Shown: positions 50,287 to 59,346, counted from the stretch's first letter. The stretch: 64,000 bases of DNA from SABI01 sp028532915 (GCA_963677225.1 OY781923.1:868001-932000), one strand, 5' to 3'. A program made the numbers and translations. Notes: generated by a model not told the origin, from the sequence alone.

Positions 50287-51222
50287 ATGGTTGATCTTAG
50301 TTCATATTTCACATTCGGCATCAGTGTAGGCCTGCTGTATCCTGAAGCCGCACTCAGCGCTGAACGTCAGCTCAGTGCTTTTACGAAAACGGCTCAGCTG
50401 CCGCACTACGAATCTCTCGAAGCTATCTTGTCCGATGAGCCTTCCATCAGGAAAGCGCAGATAGAGATCGCGAAAGAAGAAGGGAAAATCATCAATTACA
50501 ATTTTCCTCCCGAATTTCAGGTGCCGGGACAGTTCGATCCCTCAAGCGAGAATCCCCTGTACAGAAAAAGTGCTCTTGAAAGAGCTAAGACTCAGGTCGA
50601 TTATGCATATGAAGCCGGTTCGAAGGTGATCGGAATGACCAGCGGGATCGATCACGGTGAAGAAAACCGCGAACAGTCTCTAATCTATTTCAAAGAATAC
50701 ATGGTTGCTTTGGCTGACTATGCAAAACAGGCCGGTATCGTACTGACTCTCGAACCTGTAGAGAGGGGAGTGTTCAAAAACCTGCTATTAGGGCCTACAG
50801 AAGAGATATCTGCTTTCGTCAAGATGATGAATGATGAAGGCCATGATAATGTCGCAGTCCTTTTCGATACGGCCCATATGCCGCTGATGAAAGAAGACCC
50901 GATAACAGCTGTAAGAATTGCACACGAAGTAGGGATCGGCCATATTCATATCGGAAATGCCATTGTCTCAAATAAGAACAATCCGCTATACGGTCATACT
51001 CATCCCCCCATCGGGATCATGGACGGAGAGTATGACTTCTCGGATGTTGCCCTGTTCTTCAAAGAACTCGTTGACCTCGGGTATTTGAGCAAAGAAAAGA
51101 CGACACGGAAGAAATGTCTTTCTCTTGAGATGACAGGGTATCCCGGAGTATCACCGGAGCTCTCTGCCATGGTTGCATATGAAAAGATCGCCTCTGCCTG
51201 GCAGATGGTACTCGAAAGCTGA
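50287..51222 (+). CDS. TIM-barrel sugar isomerase/epimerase-like protein
   Basis: A 311-residue protein of the xylose-isomerase-like (AP endonuclease 2) superfamily. Metal-ligand type residues appear in order: VLTLEPVERG, VLFDTAHMPL, GHIHIGNAI and SLEMTGYPG. Family members isomerise or epimerise sugars and hydroxy-keto acids. Last gene of the TctCBA operon, 2 nt after the dehydrogenase and with AAGGAG upstream. It ends before two hairpins, the second with a T-tract. Confidence 0.75.
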   Translation: MVDLSSYFTFGISVGLLYPEAALSAERQLSAFTKTAQLPHYESLEAILSDEPSIRKAQIEIAKEEGKIINYNFPPEFQVPGQFDPSSENPLYRKSALERAKTQVDYAYEAGSKVIGMTSGIDHGEENREQSLIYFKEYMVALADYAKQAGIVLTLEPVERGVFKNLLLGPTEEISAFVKMMNDEGHDNVAVLFDTAHMPLMKEDPITAVRIAHEVGIGHIHIGNAIVSNKNNPLYGHTHPPIGIMDGEYDFSDVALFFKELVDLGYLSKEKTTRKKCLSLEMTGYPGVSPELSAMVAYEKIASAWQMVLES

Positions 51223-51229
51223 TTTTGAT

Positions 51230-51271
51230 ACTCTCTGCAAAAAAGTTCCATTGAGGTTATGTGCAGAGAGT
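51230..51271 (+). repeat. Inverted repeat after the TTT operon
   Basis: ACTCTCTGCA (51230-51239) and its exact complement (51262-51271), separated by 22 nt, upstream of the main terminator. The remaining intergenic stretch to 51484 contains a further short inverted repeat (51416-51423 with 51432-51439) but no gene. Confidence 0.55.
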
Positions 51272-51283
51272 GTGATGAAAGAC

Positions 51284-51326
51284 TTCGGGGAGGTTGTGTT
51301 ACTGCACGACATCCCCGAAACTTTTT
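51284..51326 (+). terminator. Intrinsic terminator of the TTT operon
   Basis: TTCGGGGA and TCCCCGAA arms (51284-51291, 51312-51319), with an inner GTTGTG/CACGAC stem, are followed by ACTTTTT. Confidence 0.85.
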
Positions 51327-51483
51327 GAGTGAGCCGGCAGTCGGTCATTCGGAATATGACCAGATCTTTCCATGCACCGGAATTCACAAGCACCATCAAA
51401 AAAAAGATGGATTGAACTTTTCCTGCATGGGGGAAAAGTGAGCGAAGTGATGCTTTTATCTTCCGATTTGAAAAAAAGAACGG

Positions 51484-52563
51484 TCAGTATTCCTTTATTG
51501 TGAAGGGATGTTCTACCTTGAAATGGGACGTATTCCATTTACCGACCATTCCCATCAGCAGTTCTGTGACGAGCTTTCCATATTCAAACGCGTCCTGTAC
51601 TGCCGAAGCGATCAGCTCGGAATCCCTGAGCATTCCGACATCATCAAAATTCACGAACAGTGGGCGATGTTTCTTCTCTATCATCGGCCGTATTGCAGCC
51701 ATCGTACCGATAAGGATATCGGCGTTAACCGCAAGAATGCCGTCGACCTTACCGGCTTTGATTTTCTGTGCGATCTGCACCGCATTCTCTTTTTTGATGA
51801 TCGACTGCATGGTGCTGATGCGATGAAGATGGTCTTCGGGTCTGGCGAATCCATGTTTTTTCAGAGTGTCGATGAATCCTGACTCCCGTTCGGCGAATGA
51901 TGATGCGTATAGATGTGTGAGGCAGACGGGATGTTCGCATCCCCGTTCCAGCAGCTTCCCGGTCAGCATGCAGGAAGTCTCATAATCATTCGATATGACA
52001 TAGTTGGAGTTAGTCTTGTCAAGATAACGGTCGAAGAATATGTAGGGGAGGTCTGTCTGTTCGGCAGCATGGAGTATTCTCAGGTTGTTCCGAAGATATT
52101 CTTCCTTCGTCTTCATACTCATAGGAACGAAGATGAGACCCGATACATGGCGTGATGAGAGTGACCGGATATACTGTTCCGTTTCCGAGAAGTCTCCGTG
52201 ATGGGTGCCGACTATCAGATGACGCTGCTGCTGTTCTGCAGCGCTGCTGATTCCCTGAAGTGCTTTCGTCCAGAAGTAGGGTGAGGGGAATTCATGCAGG
52301 ATGATGGCGATGTCACCGTTTTCCTGCTCTATACAATCCCATTTGCTTCTTGGAAGTATGACCGTTCCCTTTCGGGCCGTCCTGCTGATGTATCCTCTTT
52401 CGACCATCGAAGAGAGTGCTCTGTCAATCGTTACGCCTGAGGTACCGAACTCGCCGGCGAGTTCTTTTGTTCCGGGGATGATCGTGCCTGTCTTGTAGAA
52501 TCCGTTTTGAATCCTTCTGATCAGTTCACTTTCAATTTTCTTGTAAAGGTATTCTTTGGCCAT
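51484..52563 (-). CDS. GntR-type DNA-binding domain with LacI-type sensor domain (AraR-like)
   Basis: A 359-residue repressor. An N-terminal winged helix (about 1-70: YLYKKIESELIRRIQNGFYKTGTIIPGTKELAGEFGTSGVTIDRALSSMVERGYI) is joined to a periplasmic-binding-protein-like effector domain (about 82-355: IAIILHEFPSPYFWTKALQGI through ILAVNADILIGTM). This is the AraR-type layout, where a sugar releases the repressor. It is divergent from the TRAP operon, whose promoter is followed by a palindrome made of a heptamer found four times in the shared region. AAGGA lies upstream of the ATG. Confidence 0.88.
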   Translation of the reverse strand: MAKEYLYKKIESELIRRIQNGFYKTGTIIPGTKELAGEFGTSGVTIDRALSSMVERGYISRTARKGTVILPRSKWDCIEQENGDIAIILHEFPSPYFWTKALQGISSAAEQQQRHLIVGTHHGDFSETEQYIRSLSSRHVSGLIFVPMSMKTKEEYLRNNLRILHAAEQTDLPYIFFDRYLDKTNSNYVISNDYETSCMLTGKLLERGCEHPVCLTHLYASSFAERESGFIDTLKKHGFARPEDHLHRISTMQSIIKKENAVQIAQKIKAGKVDGILAVNADILIGTMAAIRPMIEKKHRPLFVNFDDVGMLRDSELIASAVQDAFEYGKLVTELLMGMVGKWNTSHFKVEHPFTIKEY

Positions 52564-52684
52564 GCTGTTTATCCTTGCTTTATTATACCAAGCAATTTGA
52601 ATTAAATATATAAAAATATAAAAAAACAGGTTTATTAGTTTTATTTATGGTATTTAGTACCGATTAAAATTGTAGAATTAATCG

Positions 52685-52713
52685 TTGACACCTGAAATAA
52701 ACCATAATACAAT
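52685..52713 (+). promoter_or_regulatory. Promoter of the TRAP operon
   Basis: Consensus TTGACA (52685-52690), 17-bp spacer and TACAAT (52708-52713). The leader to ATG 52779 includes the palindromic operator candidate and an AAAGGAGAG ribosome-binding site. Confidence 0.85.
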
Positions 52714-52726
52714 AGTTTTAAAAGGT

Positions 52727-52743
52727 AATAAACTAAGTTTATT
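52727..52743. promoter_or_regulatory. Palindromic operator candidate of the TRAP operon
   Basis: AATAAAC, three bases, GTTTATT: a perfect 7-bp inverted repeat just downstream of the expected transcription start. Single copies of the heptamer also occur at 52630-52636 and 52696-52702. Confidence 0.6.
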
Positions 52744-52778
52744 TAGGTTGTGATTACCAGAAACTAAAGGAGAGACGT

Positions 52779-53774
52779 ATGAAAAGAAACGTTATACTCG
52801 TATTGGTCTGTGCGCTGACCATCCTGTTTTCAGCCAGCGTGTTCGCATCGGGACAAACCGAGGGCGCCGGCAAAGTGACGACATTGAAAATCTCGACGAA
52901 TCATTCGGAGGCAACACCTGCTTCCAAGGGTCTTGCTGTATTTGCTTCGGAGATTGAAGAGCTGACTGAAGGATCTGTGAAAGGGGAGATCTTCTACAGT
53001 TCGGTGCTTGGTTCAGAACGTGAAGTCATGGAGCAGCTGAAGGTCGGAGCCGTGGATCTCACTCATGTATCTGCAGGATTCTTAAGTGCTTTCGTACCCA
53101 TAGTCGATGTCTTCAATGTACCGTATGTATTCAGATCAGGAGAACACTACTGGAACGTACTCACAGGTGAAGTAGGTGCTGAAATCATCCAGGCTATTGA
53201 AGATGCCGGATACAAGTTCCTTTATTGGGAAGAATCGGGGTCTCGATCCTTCTACAATAATGTAAGACCTATCTATACCCCCGATGATGTCAAAGGATTG
53301 AAGATCCGTGTCATGGGATCAGAAGTAATGCTCGAGACAATGACTACTTTAGGTGCGAATCCGACAACGACAGCCTTCGCAGAAGTATATAATGCCCTGC
53401 AGACAGGTGTTATCGACGGTGCCGAGAACAACTCCATCAGTGTTTCGAGTATGAAGCACAACGAAGTTGCAAAATACTATTCACTGAATGAACATATGAG
53501 AATTCCTGATCTGGTACTCATGAGCACCGACAGCTGGAATGCTCTCAGCGATGCACAGAAGGATGCCTTCCTTGATGCTGCACAGACAGCACAGGATTTC
53601 GTGATCGAAGAGTGGAACAGACAGGAATCTGCCGCTTATGATATCATCCGCGAGACCACCGAGATCAATGAAGTTGCCGACAAGACTATCTGGGTTGATG
53701 CTGTAGCTGAACTTCATGAAAAGCTGTCACCTAAATTCGGCGGTATGATCGAAAAGATCAAGGCAGTGCAGTAA
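52779..53774 (+). CDS. TRAP transporter solute-binding protein (DctP family)
   Basis: A 331-residue periplasmic protein with a leader ending at SVFASGQTEG. Family motifs include LKISTNHSEATPASKGL, GAVDLTHVSAG, FNVPYVF, LKIRVMGS (the carboxylate-binding Arg) and YNALQTGVIDGAENN, which is typical of the sugar-acid-binding branch. It captures an organic acid, probably a uronate or related sugar acid given the downstream genes. AAAGGAG lies upstream. Confidence 0.88.
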   Translation: MKRNVILVLVCALTILFSASVFASGQTEGAGKVTTLKISTNHSEATPASKGLAVFASEIEELTEGSVKGEIFYSSVLGSEREVMEQLKVGAVDLTHVSAGFLSAFVPIVDVFNVPYVFRSGEHYWNVLTGEVGAEIIQAIEDAGYKFLYWEESGSRSFYNNVRPIYTPDDVKGLKIRVMGSEVMLETMTTLGANPTTTAFAEVYNALQTGVIDGAENNSISVSSMKHNEVAKYYSLNEHMRIPDLVLMSTDSWNALSDAQKDAFLDAAQTAQDFVIEEWNRQESAAYDIIRETTEINEVADKTIWVDAVAELHEKLSPKFGGMIEKIKAVQ

Positions 53775-53810
53775 GATTTCTATCTGAAAGATCAATCTGT
53801 AACACAAGAT

Positions 53811-53831
53811 GGTGGGACATTCTGTCCCGCC
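53811..53831 (+). promoter_or_regulatory. Stem-loop between dctP-like and dctQ-like genes
   Basis: GGTGGGACA and TGTCCCGCC pair over a 3-nt loop (one G-U pair), followed by TTCTTTT. Probably an attenuator or mRNA stabiliser after the binding-protein gene. Confidence 0.65.
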
Positions 53832-53851
53832 TTCTTTTCGGAGGGTAATTA

Positions 53852-54358
53852 ATGAAATATCTCACACGATTTCTCGATATCGTGATGAAGGCAATAGGGT
53901 GGTTTCTGATCGGAGTTCTGGGTGTGATGACGGTGGTACTGGTACTGTCTGTGCTGAGCCGCTACTTCTTCGGATTCTCGATTCACTGGTCCGATCCCCT
54001 TGCAAGATACGGGCAGGTGTGGATCATGCTTCTCGGATCGACACTGGCTTTGAGAAAAGGGATGCACATCGGTGTGGATAACTTTGTGAATAAGCTTCCC
54101 GAGAAGATCCGGATATGGGTTCTCCGCTTCAATCTTGCCCTGATTCTCGCGTTCTCTATTACGATGACAAAAGAAGGATTCAACCTGATCTCCATTGCCG
54201 AAGGTCAGATCATTCCGGAGATGGGAATTCCCATGAAATATATCTACTACATGATTCCGGTAGCCGGGGCCCTGCTGGTTCTGACCAGTATCGAACTGCT
54301 GCTGAACAGGGATGTCCGTTCTATAACAACAGCAGAAGGAGAGGAACACGATGATTAG
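53852..54358 (+). CDS. TRAP transporter small membrane subunit (DctQ family)
   Basis: A 168-residue protein with four membrane helices. It contains the DctQ feature FGFSIHWSDPLARYGQVWIMLLGSTLALRKGMHIGVD. It bridges the binding protein and the large subunit. GGAGGG lies before the ATG, and its end overlaps the large subunit gene by 8 nt. Confidence 0.88.
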   Translation: MKYLTRFLDIVMKAIGWFLIGVLGVMTVVLVLSVLSRYFFGFSIHWSDPLARYGQVWIMLLGSTLALRKGMHIGVDNFVNKLPEKIRIWVLRFNLALILAFSITMTKEGFNLISIAEGQIIPEMGIPMKYIYYMIPVAGALLVLTSIELLLNRDVRSITTAEGEEHDD

Positions 54359-55634
54359 TATAACGCTTATTGCTTCTTTCTTTGTACTTTTGATTCTCGG
54401 TGTCCCCGTGGCATTTGCAGTGGGTGTTTCCGCTCTGGGAACGATCATGCTGACCAACGTTCCCGTATTTGTCATCTTCCAGCGGATGTTCGGGGGTGTT
54501 GACAGTTTCACTCTGCTTGCCATTCCTTTTTTCATCTTCATGGGCAACATCATGGATAAAGGAGGGATCGCAAAGAGAATCGTCGAGTTCGCGAATATCA
54601 TAATCGGACAGATCAGAGGCGGGCTGGCCGCGGTGAACATCCTGTCGAGCATGTTCTTCGCCGGAATCTCGGGATCGGCAGTAGCTGACACTTCTTCGGT
54701 CGGAGCTATCCTGATTCCTATGATGAATGAGGAAGGCTATGATAAGAACTTCACTGTCGCGGTCACGTGTACTTCCTCGACGATCGGTCTCATCATTCCT
54801 CCAAGCAACCCTATGATACTCTATTCTTTCGTAGCCGGAGGGATCTCTGTGGCGCAGTTGTTCGCTGCCGGTCTTGTTCCCGGTATCCTCGTCGGTCTTG
54901 GATTGATGGTGGTCGCATTCATCATAAGCGTGAAAAAAGAGTATCCGAAGCACCCACGACCTTCGATGAATGAAATTGTCCGCACTGTGAAAGAGGCCGG
55001 GTTGAGTATGGTGATCGTTCTGGTCATAGTCGGAGGAATTCTCGGAGGAATCTTCACAGCTACCGAGGCTGCAGTTTTCGGAGTAGCTTACTCGCTTATC
55101 ATCACTATGCTGGTCTACAAAGAGCTCAAGCCCAAGGATCTGCCCGAGGTGATGCTCAAAACGGTGCTGACCACTGCTATCGTCATCTTTTTGATAGCGA
55201 CGTCGACAGCCTTCTCGTACGTGATGGCCGTCGAACGGGTTCCTCAGGCGATCTCGGCGTTTCTGCTTTCGATCACCCACAACAAGTACCTTCTGCTGCT
55301 GATCATCAACGTGATGCTGCTGTTCGTAGGAATGTTCATGGATATGTCTCCGGCGATTCTCATCTTTACGCCGATCATACTTCCTATGGTTCAGTCATTC
55401 GGTATGAATCCTGTCCATTTCGGAATCATGATGCTGGTGAACCTCTGTATAGGACTGATCACCCCGCCTGTGGGTGCGGTACTGTTCGTGGGGCTCAGCA
55501 TAGGAGAGACGACGATGGCGAAGGTTCTCAAGCCTCTGCTGTCGTTCATGCTGCCGATGGTTATCATCCTCTTATTGGTCACCTATATAGAACCTATAAC
55601 GATGTTCATCCCCAACTTGCTGTACGGAAATTAG
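54351..55634 (+). CDS. TRAP transporter large membrane subunit (DctM family)
   Basis: A 427-residue ion-coupled transporter with about 12 helices. DctM features: LLAIPFFIFMGNIMDKGGIAKRIV, MFFAGISGSAVADTSSVGAILIPMM, TSSTIGLIIPPSNPMILYSF and the late GLITPPVGAVLF. It imports the acid with Na+ or H+. The three TRAP genes are in the order P-Q-M and are followed 29 nt later by catabolic genes. Confidence 0.9.
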   Translation: MISITLIASFFVLLILGVPVAFAVGVSALGTIMLTNVPVFVIFQRMFGGVDSFTLLAIPFFIFMGNIMDKGGIAKRIVEFANIIIGQIRGGLAAVNILSSMFFAGISGSAVADTSSVGAILIPMMNEEGYDKNFTVAVTCTSSTIGLIIPPSNPMILYSFVAGGISVAQLFAAGLVPGILVGLGLMVVAFIISVKKEYPKHPRPSMNEIVRTVKEAGLSMVIVLVIVGGILGGIFTATEAAVFGVAYSLIITMLVYKELKPKDLPEVMLKTVLTTAIVIFLIATSTAFSYVMAVERVPQAISAFLLSITHNKYLLLLIINVMLLFVGMFMDMSPAILIFTPIILPMVQSFGMNPVHFGIMMLVNLCIGLITPPVGAVLFVGLSIGETTMAKVLKPLLSFMLPMVIILLLVTYIEPITMFIPNLLYGN

Positions 55635-55663
55635 GCAATATAACTATACAAAGGAAAATATTT

Positions 55664-56431
55664 ATGAAACCAGTGAACATCAAAGATAGTGAGATGAACA
55701 GAGAATATTCCCCAAAACAGCTCGGTCTGCACTATACGACAGTAGAACGACACAGAATCGGGGGAACGACTCTGTTTGAAACTGCAAAAAGCGAGCATGC
55801 CCTCGTCATCCTGAGCGGAAAAGGAGTCGTCGAATGTGCCGGGAAAAGATTTTCGGTAGGTCATCTCGATACTCTCTATCTGCCGTGGCATCAGAGTGTC
55901 ACAATCGAAGGAGAAGACCTTACTTTCATGCGCTACAGTGCACCTTCGGACAGAGATGTCGAACCGACACTGTTCGAATTCTCGTCAATCAATTCCGATA
56001 TTCGATTCCACAACACGTTCGGAAGTGTACAGGACGGGACGGGAAGAGAGGTGTGGAAGATCATAAATGATGATTTTCCCTGCTCAAGACTGATGATCGG
56101 TATCTGTAAAGGGATGCCGGGATGCTGGACTGCATGGCCTCCTCATCGTCACGGAGAGGCAAGAGAAGAAGTCTATTACTATTTTGAGATGGAAGGGAAT
56201 TACGCTGTGCAGCTTGTGTATAACAATGTAGATGATCCCGAGATGGTATCAATCGTCAAAGATGGAGATCTGATTTCCATTCCCGACGGATTTCATCCCA
56301 ATTTCGGGACACCAGCACAGGGCATCTCATATATCTATTGTATGGTAGCCACCGTACCCGGAGAGAGGAACTTTATGGATCTGGAGATTCAGGAAGAATA
56401 TAGAGAACAATTTGCGGGAGACATGAAATGA
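55664..56431 (+). CDS. IolB/KduI-like cupin isomerase
   Basis: A 255-residue two-cupin protein. The second cupin shows the metal-binding motif WPPHRHGEAREEVYYYF, the hallmark of 5-deoxy-glucuronate isomerase (IolB), with VKDGDLISIPDGFHPN following. IolB and KduI open and isomerise uronate-type sugars. In this operon it would act on the acid imported by the TRAP system; whether 5-deoxy-glucuronate is the real substrate is uncertain, as no other inositol genes are here. Its stop overlaps the next start region by 4 nt. Confidence 0.8.
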   Translation: MKPVNIKDSEMNREYSPKQLGLHYTTVERHRIGGTTLFETAKSEHALVILSGKGVVECAGKRFSVGHLDTLYLPWHQSVTIEGEDLTFMRYSAPSDRDVEPTLFEFSSINSDIRFHNTFGSVQDGTGREVWKIINDDFPCSRLMIGICKGMPGCWTAWPPHRHGEAREEVYYYFEMEGNYAVQLVYNNVDDPEMVSIVKDGDLISIPDGFHPNFGTPAQGISYIYCMVATVPGERNFMDLEIQEEYREQFAGDMK

Positions 56432-57252
56432 AATATGCACAAAGTTCAGCAGTATATTACAACTACTCTCTGGAGTATGCGATAAAGGACCTGGCTGCCA
56501 GAGGCTATGATGGAATTGAGATATGGGGAGGACGTCCCCATATGTACAGGAAGGATCTTGATGATCATGCCTCCATGCTGAAAGATCTTCTTGATGAGAA
56601 AGGGATGGAAGTATGCAACTTCATCCCTGCCCAGTTCCGTTATCCATCATTATTGTGTTCTCTGGAAGAGCGGGTGAGAAAAGACAGTATCGGCTACATC
56701 GAAGATGCGATGAACAATGCGGTGAAGATGGGCTGCCCTTCGGTGAGCCTCTGTCCCGGAATGCTTCCGTGGGATCAGGATGTGAAAAAGGGCTGGGATA
56801 CTCTGCGCAGAAGCTTTCTCGAGCTTCATGAGATCAATCAGGACAAAGGACTCAAGCTGCTGATCGAACCGGCCCACCGGTTCGAGACGAACCTGATCCT
56901 TACTATAGCAGATGCCTTGAGGATGATAGAAGAGATGGGTGTCGATGATTACGGAATTCTTCTCGATACGGGGCACTGTCATGTAAACGGAGAGGACTTT
57001 ACAGAAGTGATCCCTCAATGTGCCCATCTTCCTCTTCATATTCATCTTGACGACAATAACGGCGACATGGATGCCCATCTGGTTCCCGGTGAAGGAACTG
57101 TAGATTTTGAAAGTCTAAACCGGGCGTTGAAAAAAAGCGGGTACACCGGATTCGTCTCGGCAGAGCTCGGAACAAAATACATCATGGACCCGGGTGAGGC
57201 CTGTGATACATCGTTAACAACCATGCGTTCAATATTCGAAGCGGCAATCTGA
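56428..57252 (+). CDS. FrlC-like sugar epimerase/isomerase
   Basis: A 274-residue TIM-barrel protein of the xylose-isomerase-like superfamily. LAARGYDGIEIWGGRPHMY matches the opening of fructoselysine 3-epimerase (FrlC), and metal-type residues follow in LLIEPAHRFE, ILLDTGHCHV, LHIHLDDNN and VSAELGTKY. It probably interconverts ketose epimers made from the imported acid. GGGAG lies before ATG 56428. The M24-like gene overlaps its stop as TGATG. Confidence 0.8.
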   Translation: MKYAQSSAVYYNYSLEYAIKDLAARGYDGIEIWGGRPHMYRKDLDDHASMLKDLLDEKGMEVCNFIPAQFRYPSLLCSLEERVRKDSIGYIEDAMNNAVKMGCPSVSLCPGMLPWDQDVKKGWDTLRRSFLELHEINQDKGLKLLIEPAHRFETNLILTIADALRMIEEMGVDDYGILLDTGHCHVNGEDFTEVIPQCAHLPLHIHLDDNNGDMDAHLVPGEGTVDFESLNRALKKSGYTGFVSAELGTKYIMDPGEACDTSLTTMRSIFEAAI

Positions 57253-58406
57253 TGGAAATCGACCAGCTGCAAAGAAGGCTTTCAGAGATTTCAGAGAATC
57301 TTGAAGAAAGAAGAAGTGAAGTGCAATCCAAATGTGCTTCACTTCGCTCTCTGATGAGTATGCATGGTATTGACGGAGTCTATCTTCAGAGAAAGGATTC
57401 GTTCGCCTGGCTTACCTGCGGATCATCGAACGGGGGCCTGATAGGTTCCCTGACCGGCTCGGCATCTCTTTTCATTACCCCGGAGAGACAATGTGTCATC
57501 GCATCGAACATCGAGATGCCCCGGCTGGTAGAGGAGGAGTCTGTCGAACAGCTGGGATTCGAACTTGTCTGTACCGACTGGATGGGTTCCTCTGATTTCG
57601 ACACGGCCCGATCTCTTGTCAAGACAGACCGAATCTACAGCGATCTTGGACAGTATGATTCAGATTTCCAAAAGGCCCTTCTTTCTCTGCGCTACAGTCT
57701 TACATCCCGTGAGATCGAGCACTACAGGATCTTCGGCACTCTGACCAGCCTCATTTTGGAGCAGACGATGATTTCTCTGACTCCGAATATGAGCGAATTC
57801 GAGGTTGTAGGGAAACTCTCTTCGAATCTCTGGGCTCATCAGATAGAACCGGTGAATCTTATGTGTGCCGCAGATGCGAGGGTTTTCTCTTACCGCCATC
57901 CGTCACCGACGGCGAAGAAACTGGAAGCTTTATGCACGGTGAGTCTGGGAGCGCGTCATGGAGGGCTGATCGTCAGTCTTTCCAGAACAGTCTCCTTCGT
58001 TCCTCTACCTTCTAATCTGGAAAGGAAGAAAGACGCCTGTGACAGAGTCTTTGAAGCGATGGTTAAGAAGACAATCTGCGGTATGCCGGTATCGGCCATA
58101 CTTGAGAAGGCGATCGAAACATATCGTGAAGCCGGGTTTGACCGGGAGTATCGCCATCATCATCAAGGCGGTGCCATAGGATTTCTTCCGAGAGAGTTCA
58201 AAGCGTTTCTCTATTGTGACCAGGTGGTTCTGAACAATCAGGGGTACTGCTGGAATCCGACGGTAGGAGGCATGAAATCCGAGGAGACCATCGTGGCGAC
58301 TGAGAAAGGACCTATTGCAATCACATCCCCGATTCACTTTGACAAAACGGAGATCCGGTGCGATAGATCATCGATCTACAATTCAAAGATACTCATTCTT
58401 CAATAA
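57252..58406 (+). CDS. M24-family (creatinase/aminopeptidase P-like) protein without metal ligands
   Basis: A 384-residue protein. Residues 1-165 form the creatinase-type N-terminal domain and 170-384 the pita-bread domain. In active M24 peptidases the pattern is DxGaxxxgYxxDxsRT; here the region around 230-247 reads VSLGARHGGLIVSLSRTV, so both metal-binding Asp residues are Ser. The His (RHHHQGGAIG) and a Glu (GGMKSEETIV) are still present. That pattern suggests a metal-free hydrolase like creatinase, or a non-catalytic protein. It is the last gene of the TRAP operon; its end overlaps the convergent DUF1295 gene. Confidence 0.72.
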   Translation: MEIDQLQRRLSEISENLEERRSEVQSKCASLRSLMSMHGIDGVYLQRKDSFAWLTCGSSNGGLIGSLTGSASLFITPERQCVIASNIEMPRLVEEESVEQLGFELVCTDWMGSSDFDTARSLVKTDRIYSDLGQYDSDFQKALLSLRYSLTSREIEHYRIFGTLTSLILEQTMISLTPNMSEFEVVGKLSSNLWAHQIEPVNLMCAADARVFSYRHPSPTAKKLEALCTVSLGARHGGLIVSLSRTVSFVPLPSNLERKKDACDRVFEAMVKKTICGMPVSAILEKAIETYREAGFDREYRHHHQGGAIGFLPREFKAFLYCDQVVLNNQGYCWNPTVGGMKSEETIVATEKGPIAITSPIHFDKTEIRCDRSSIYNSKILILQ

Positions 58407-59311
58407 TCGCGTTCACTTCTGAATTTCGGTAGAATAGGCCATACTTGCTCTCTGTATCTGTCATACTCGGGATATTTTTTCCGGGTGATGTTCTCGGTGA
58501 AGACTGTTGAACCGATGAAAAGCAGAGTAAGCATGACAGGTCCGATGATGCTCCAATGAAGAAAAGATTCAGTCACAGATACTCCGAGAAAATAGATACT
58601 CCACCATACCCCCAGTTCTCCCAGATAATTCGGATGTCTTGACAGCGAGAAGAGTCCTGATGTTCTGAAACCCCTCTCATATTCATCTTTCATATTATCT
58701 TTTCGCGGAAGAAGTCCGTATTTGGCCATTTGAAAATCGTACTGCTGCTGATCGGCTATCGTCTCGATCGTAAGGAACAGCAGGACGAATGCTGCAGCGA
58801 TAAGTGCGGGCAGGTTTATCATATCAGACCTGTTCTGACTCAGCACATACAGGGGTAAAGTGAAACATATGAAGAGAAACTGCTGATAGAATGCGATGAA
58901 CAGCAGATCGAATGCGATCCACGCAACAGGATGAAAGATCTTCTGGTGAAGGATCTTCCACCGGTAATCTTCATTGCCGCTGTACCCGTCTCTTCTGGCG
59001 AAATTGAAGGTGAGGCGAGCCCCCCATAAAGTAACCAGAACAGCGGCAAGAGTGACCGTCGGGTTGAAAGATCCCGCGTAGGCATACATCCATGCATAGG
59101 CGATAGGCGATATCGACCATAGCCTGTCCGTCCATGAATAATCACCGGTGATCACCGAGAAGATGAAACTGATCAGAGCAGTAGATGCAGTGACTGCAAT
59201 GACAGTGAGGAGAATTCCGTATGTTTCATAGGGGACAGTGTAGATCGACAAGATGAATGCGGTGATGATCATGATGAAAAAGAATATAATTGTTTTCCCT
59301 GATAATCTCAT
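58400..59311 (-). CDS. DUF1295 membrane protein (steroid-reductase-like)
   Basis: A 303-residue inner-membrane protein with about 7-8 helices. The DUF1295 signature is clear: DRLWSISPIAYAW, LWGARLTFNFARRDGY, YEDYRW-like NEDYRWK, GLFSLSRHPNYLGELGVWW and the closing YPEYDRYREQVWPILP. It belongs to the isoprenylcysteine methyltransferase/steroid reductase fold; its reaction is unknown. Start ATG 59311 lies 6 nt after a -10 element and lacks a ribosome-binding site. Confidence 0.85.
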   Translation of the reverse strand: MRLSGKTIIFFFIMIITAFILSIYTVPYETYGILLTVIAVTASTALISFIFSVITGDYSWTDRLWSISPIAYAWMYAYAGSFNPTVTLAAVLVTLWGARLTFNFARRDGYSGNEDYRWKILHQKIFHPVAWIAFDLLFIAFYQQFLFICFTLPLYVLSQNRSDMINLPALIAAAFVLLFLTIETIADQQQYDFQMAKYGLLPRKDNMKDEYERGFRTSGLFSLSRHPNYLGELGVWWSIYFLGVSVTESFLHWSIIGPVMLTLLFIGSTVFTENITRKKYPEYDRYREQVWPILPKFRSERDY

Positions 59312-59317
59312 ATATTC

Positions 59318-59346
59318 ACTATATATTTTACAGAATTTGATATCAA
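59318..59346 (-). promoter_or_regulatory. Leaderless-type promoter of the DUF1295 gene
   Basis: On the minus strand TTGATA (59346-59341), a 17-bp spacer and TATAGT (59323-59318), then 6 nt to the ATG at 59311. Confidence 0.7.

Noticed and set aside
54321..55280. Minus-strand open frame of 319 codons opposite the TRAP large subunit
   Set aside because: Very rich in Asp, His and Arg, typical for the complement of a membrane protein gene.
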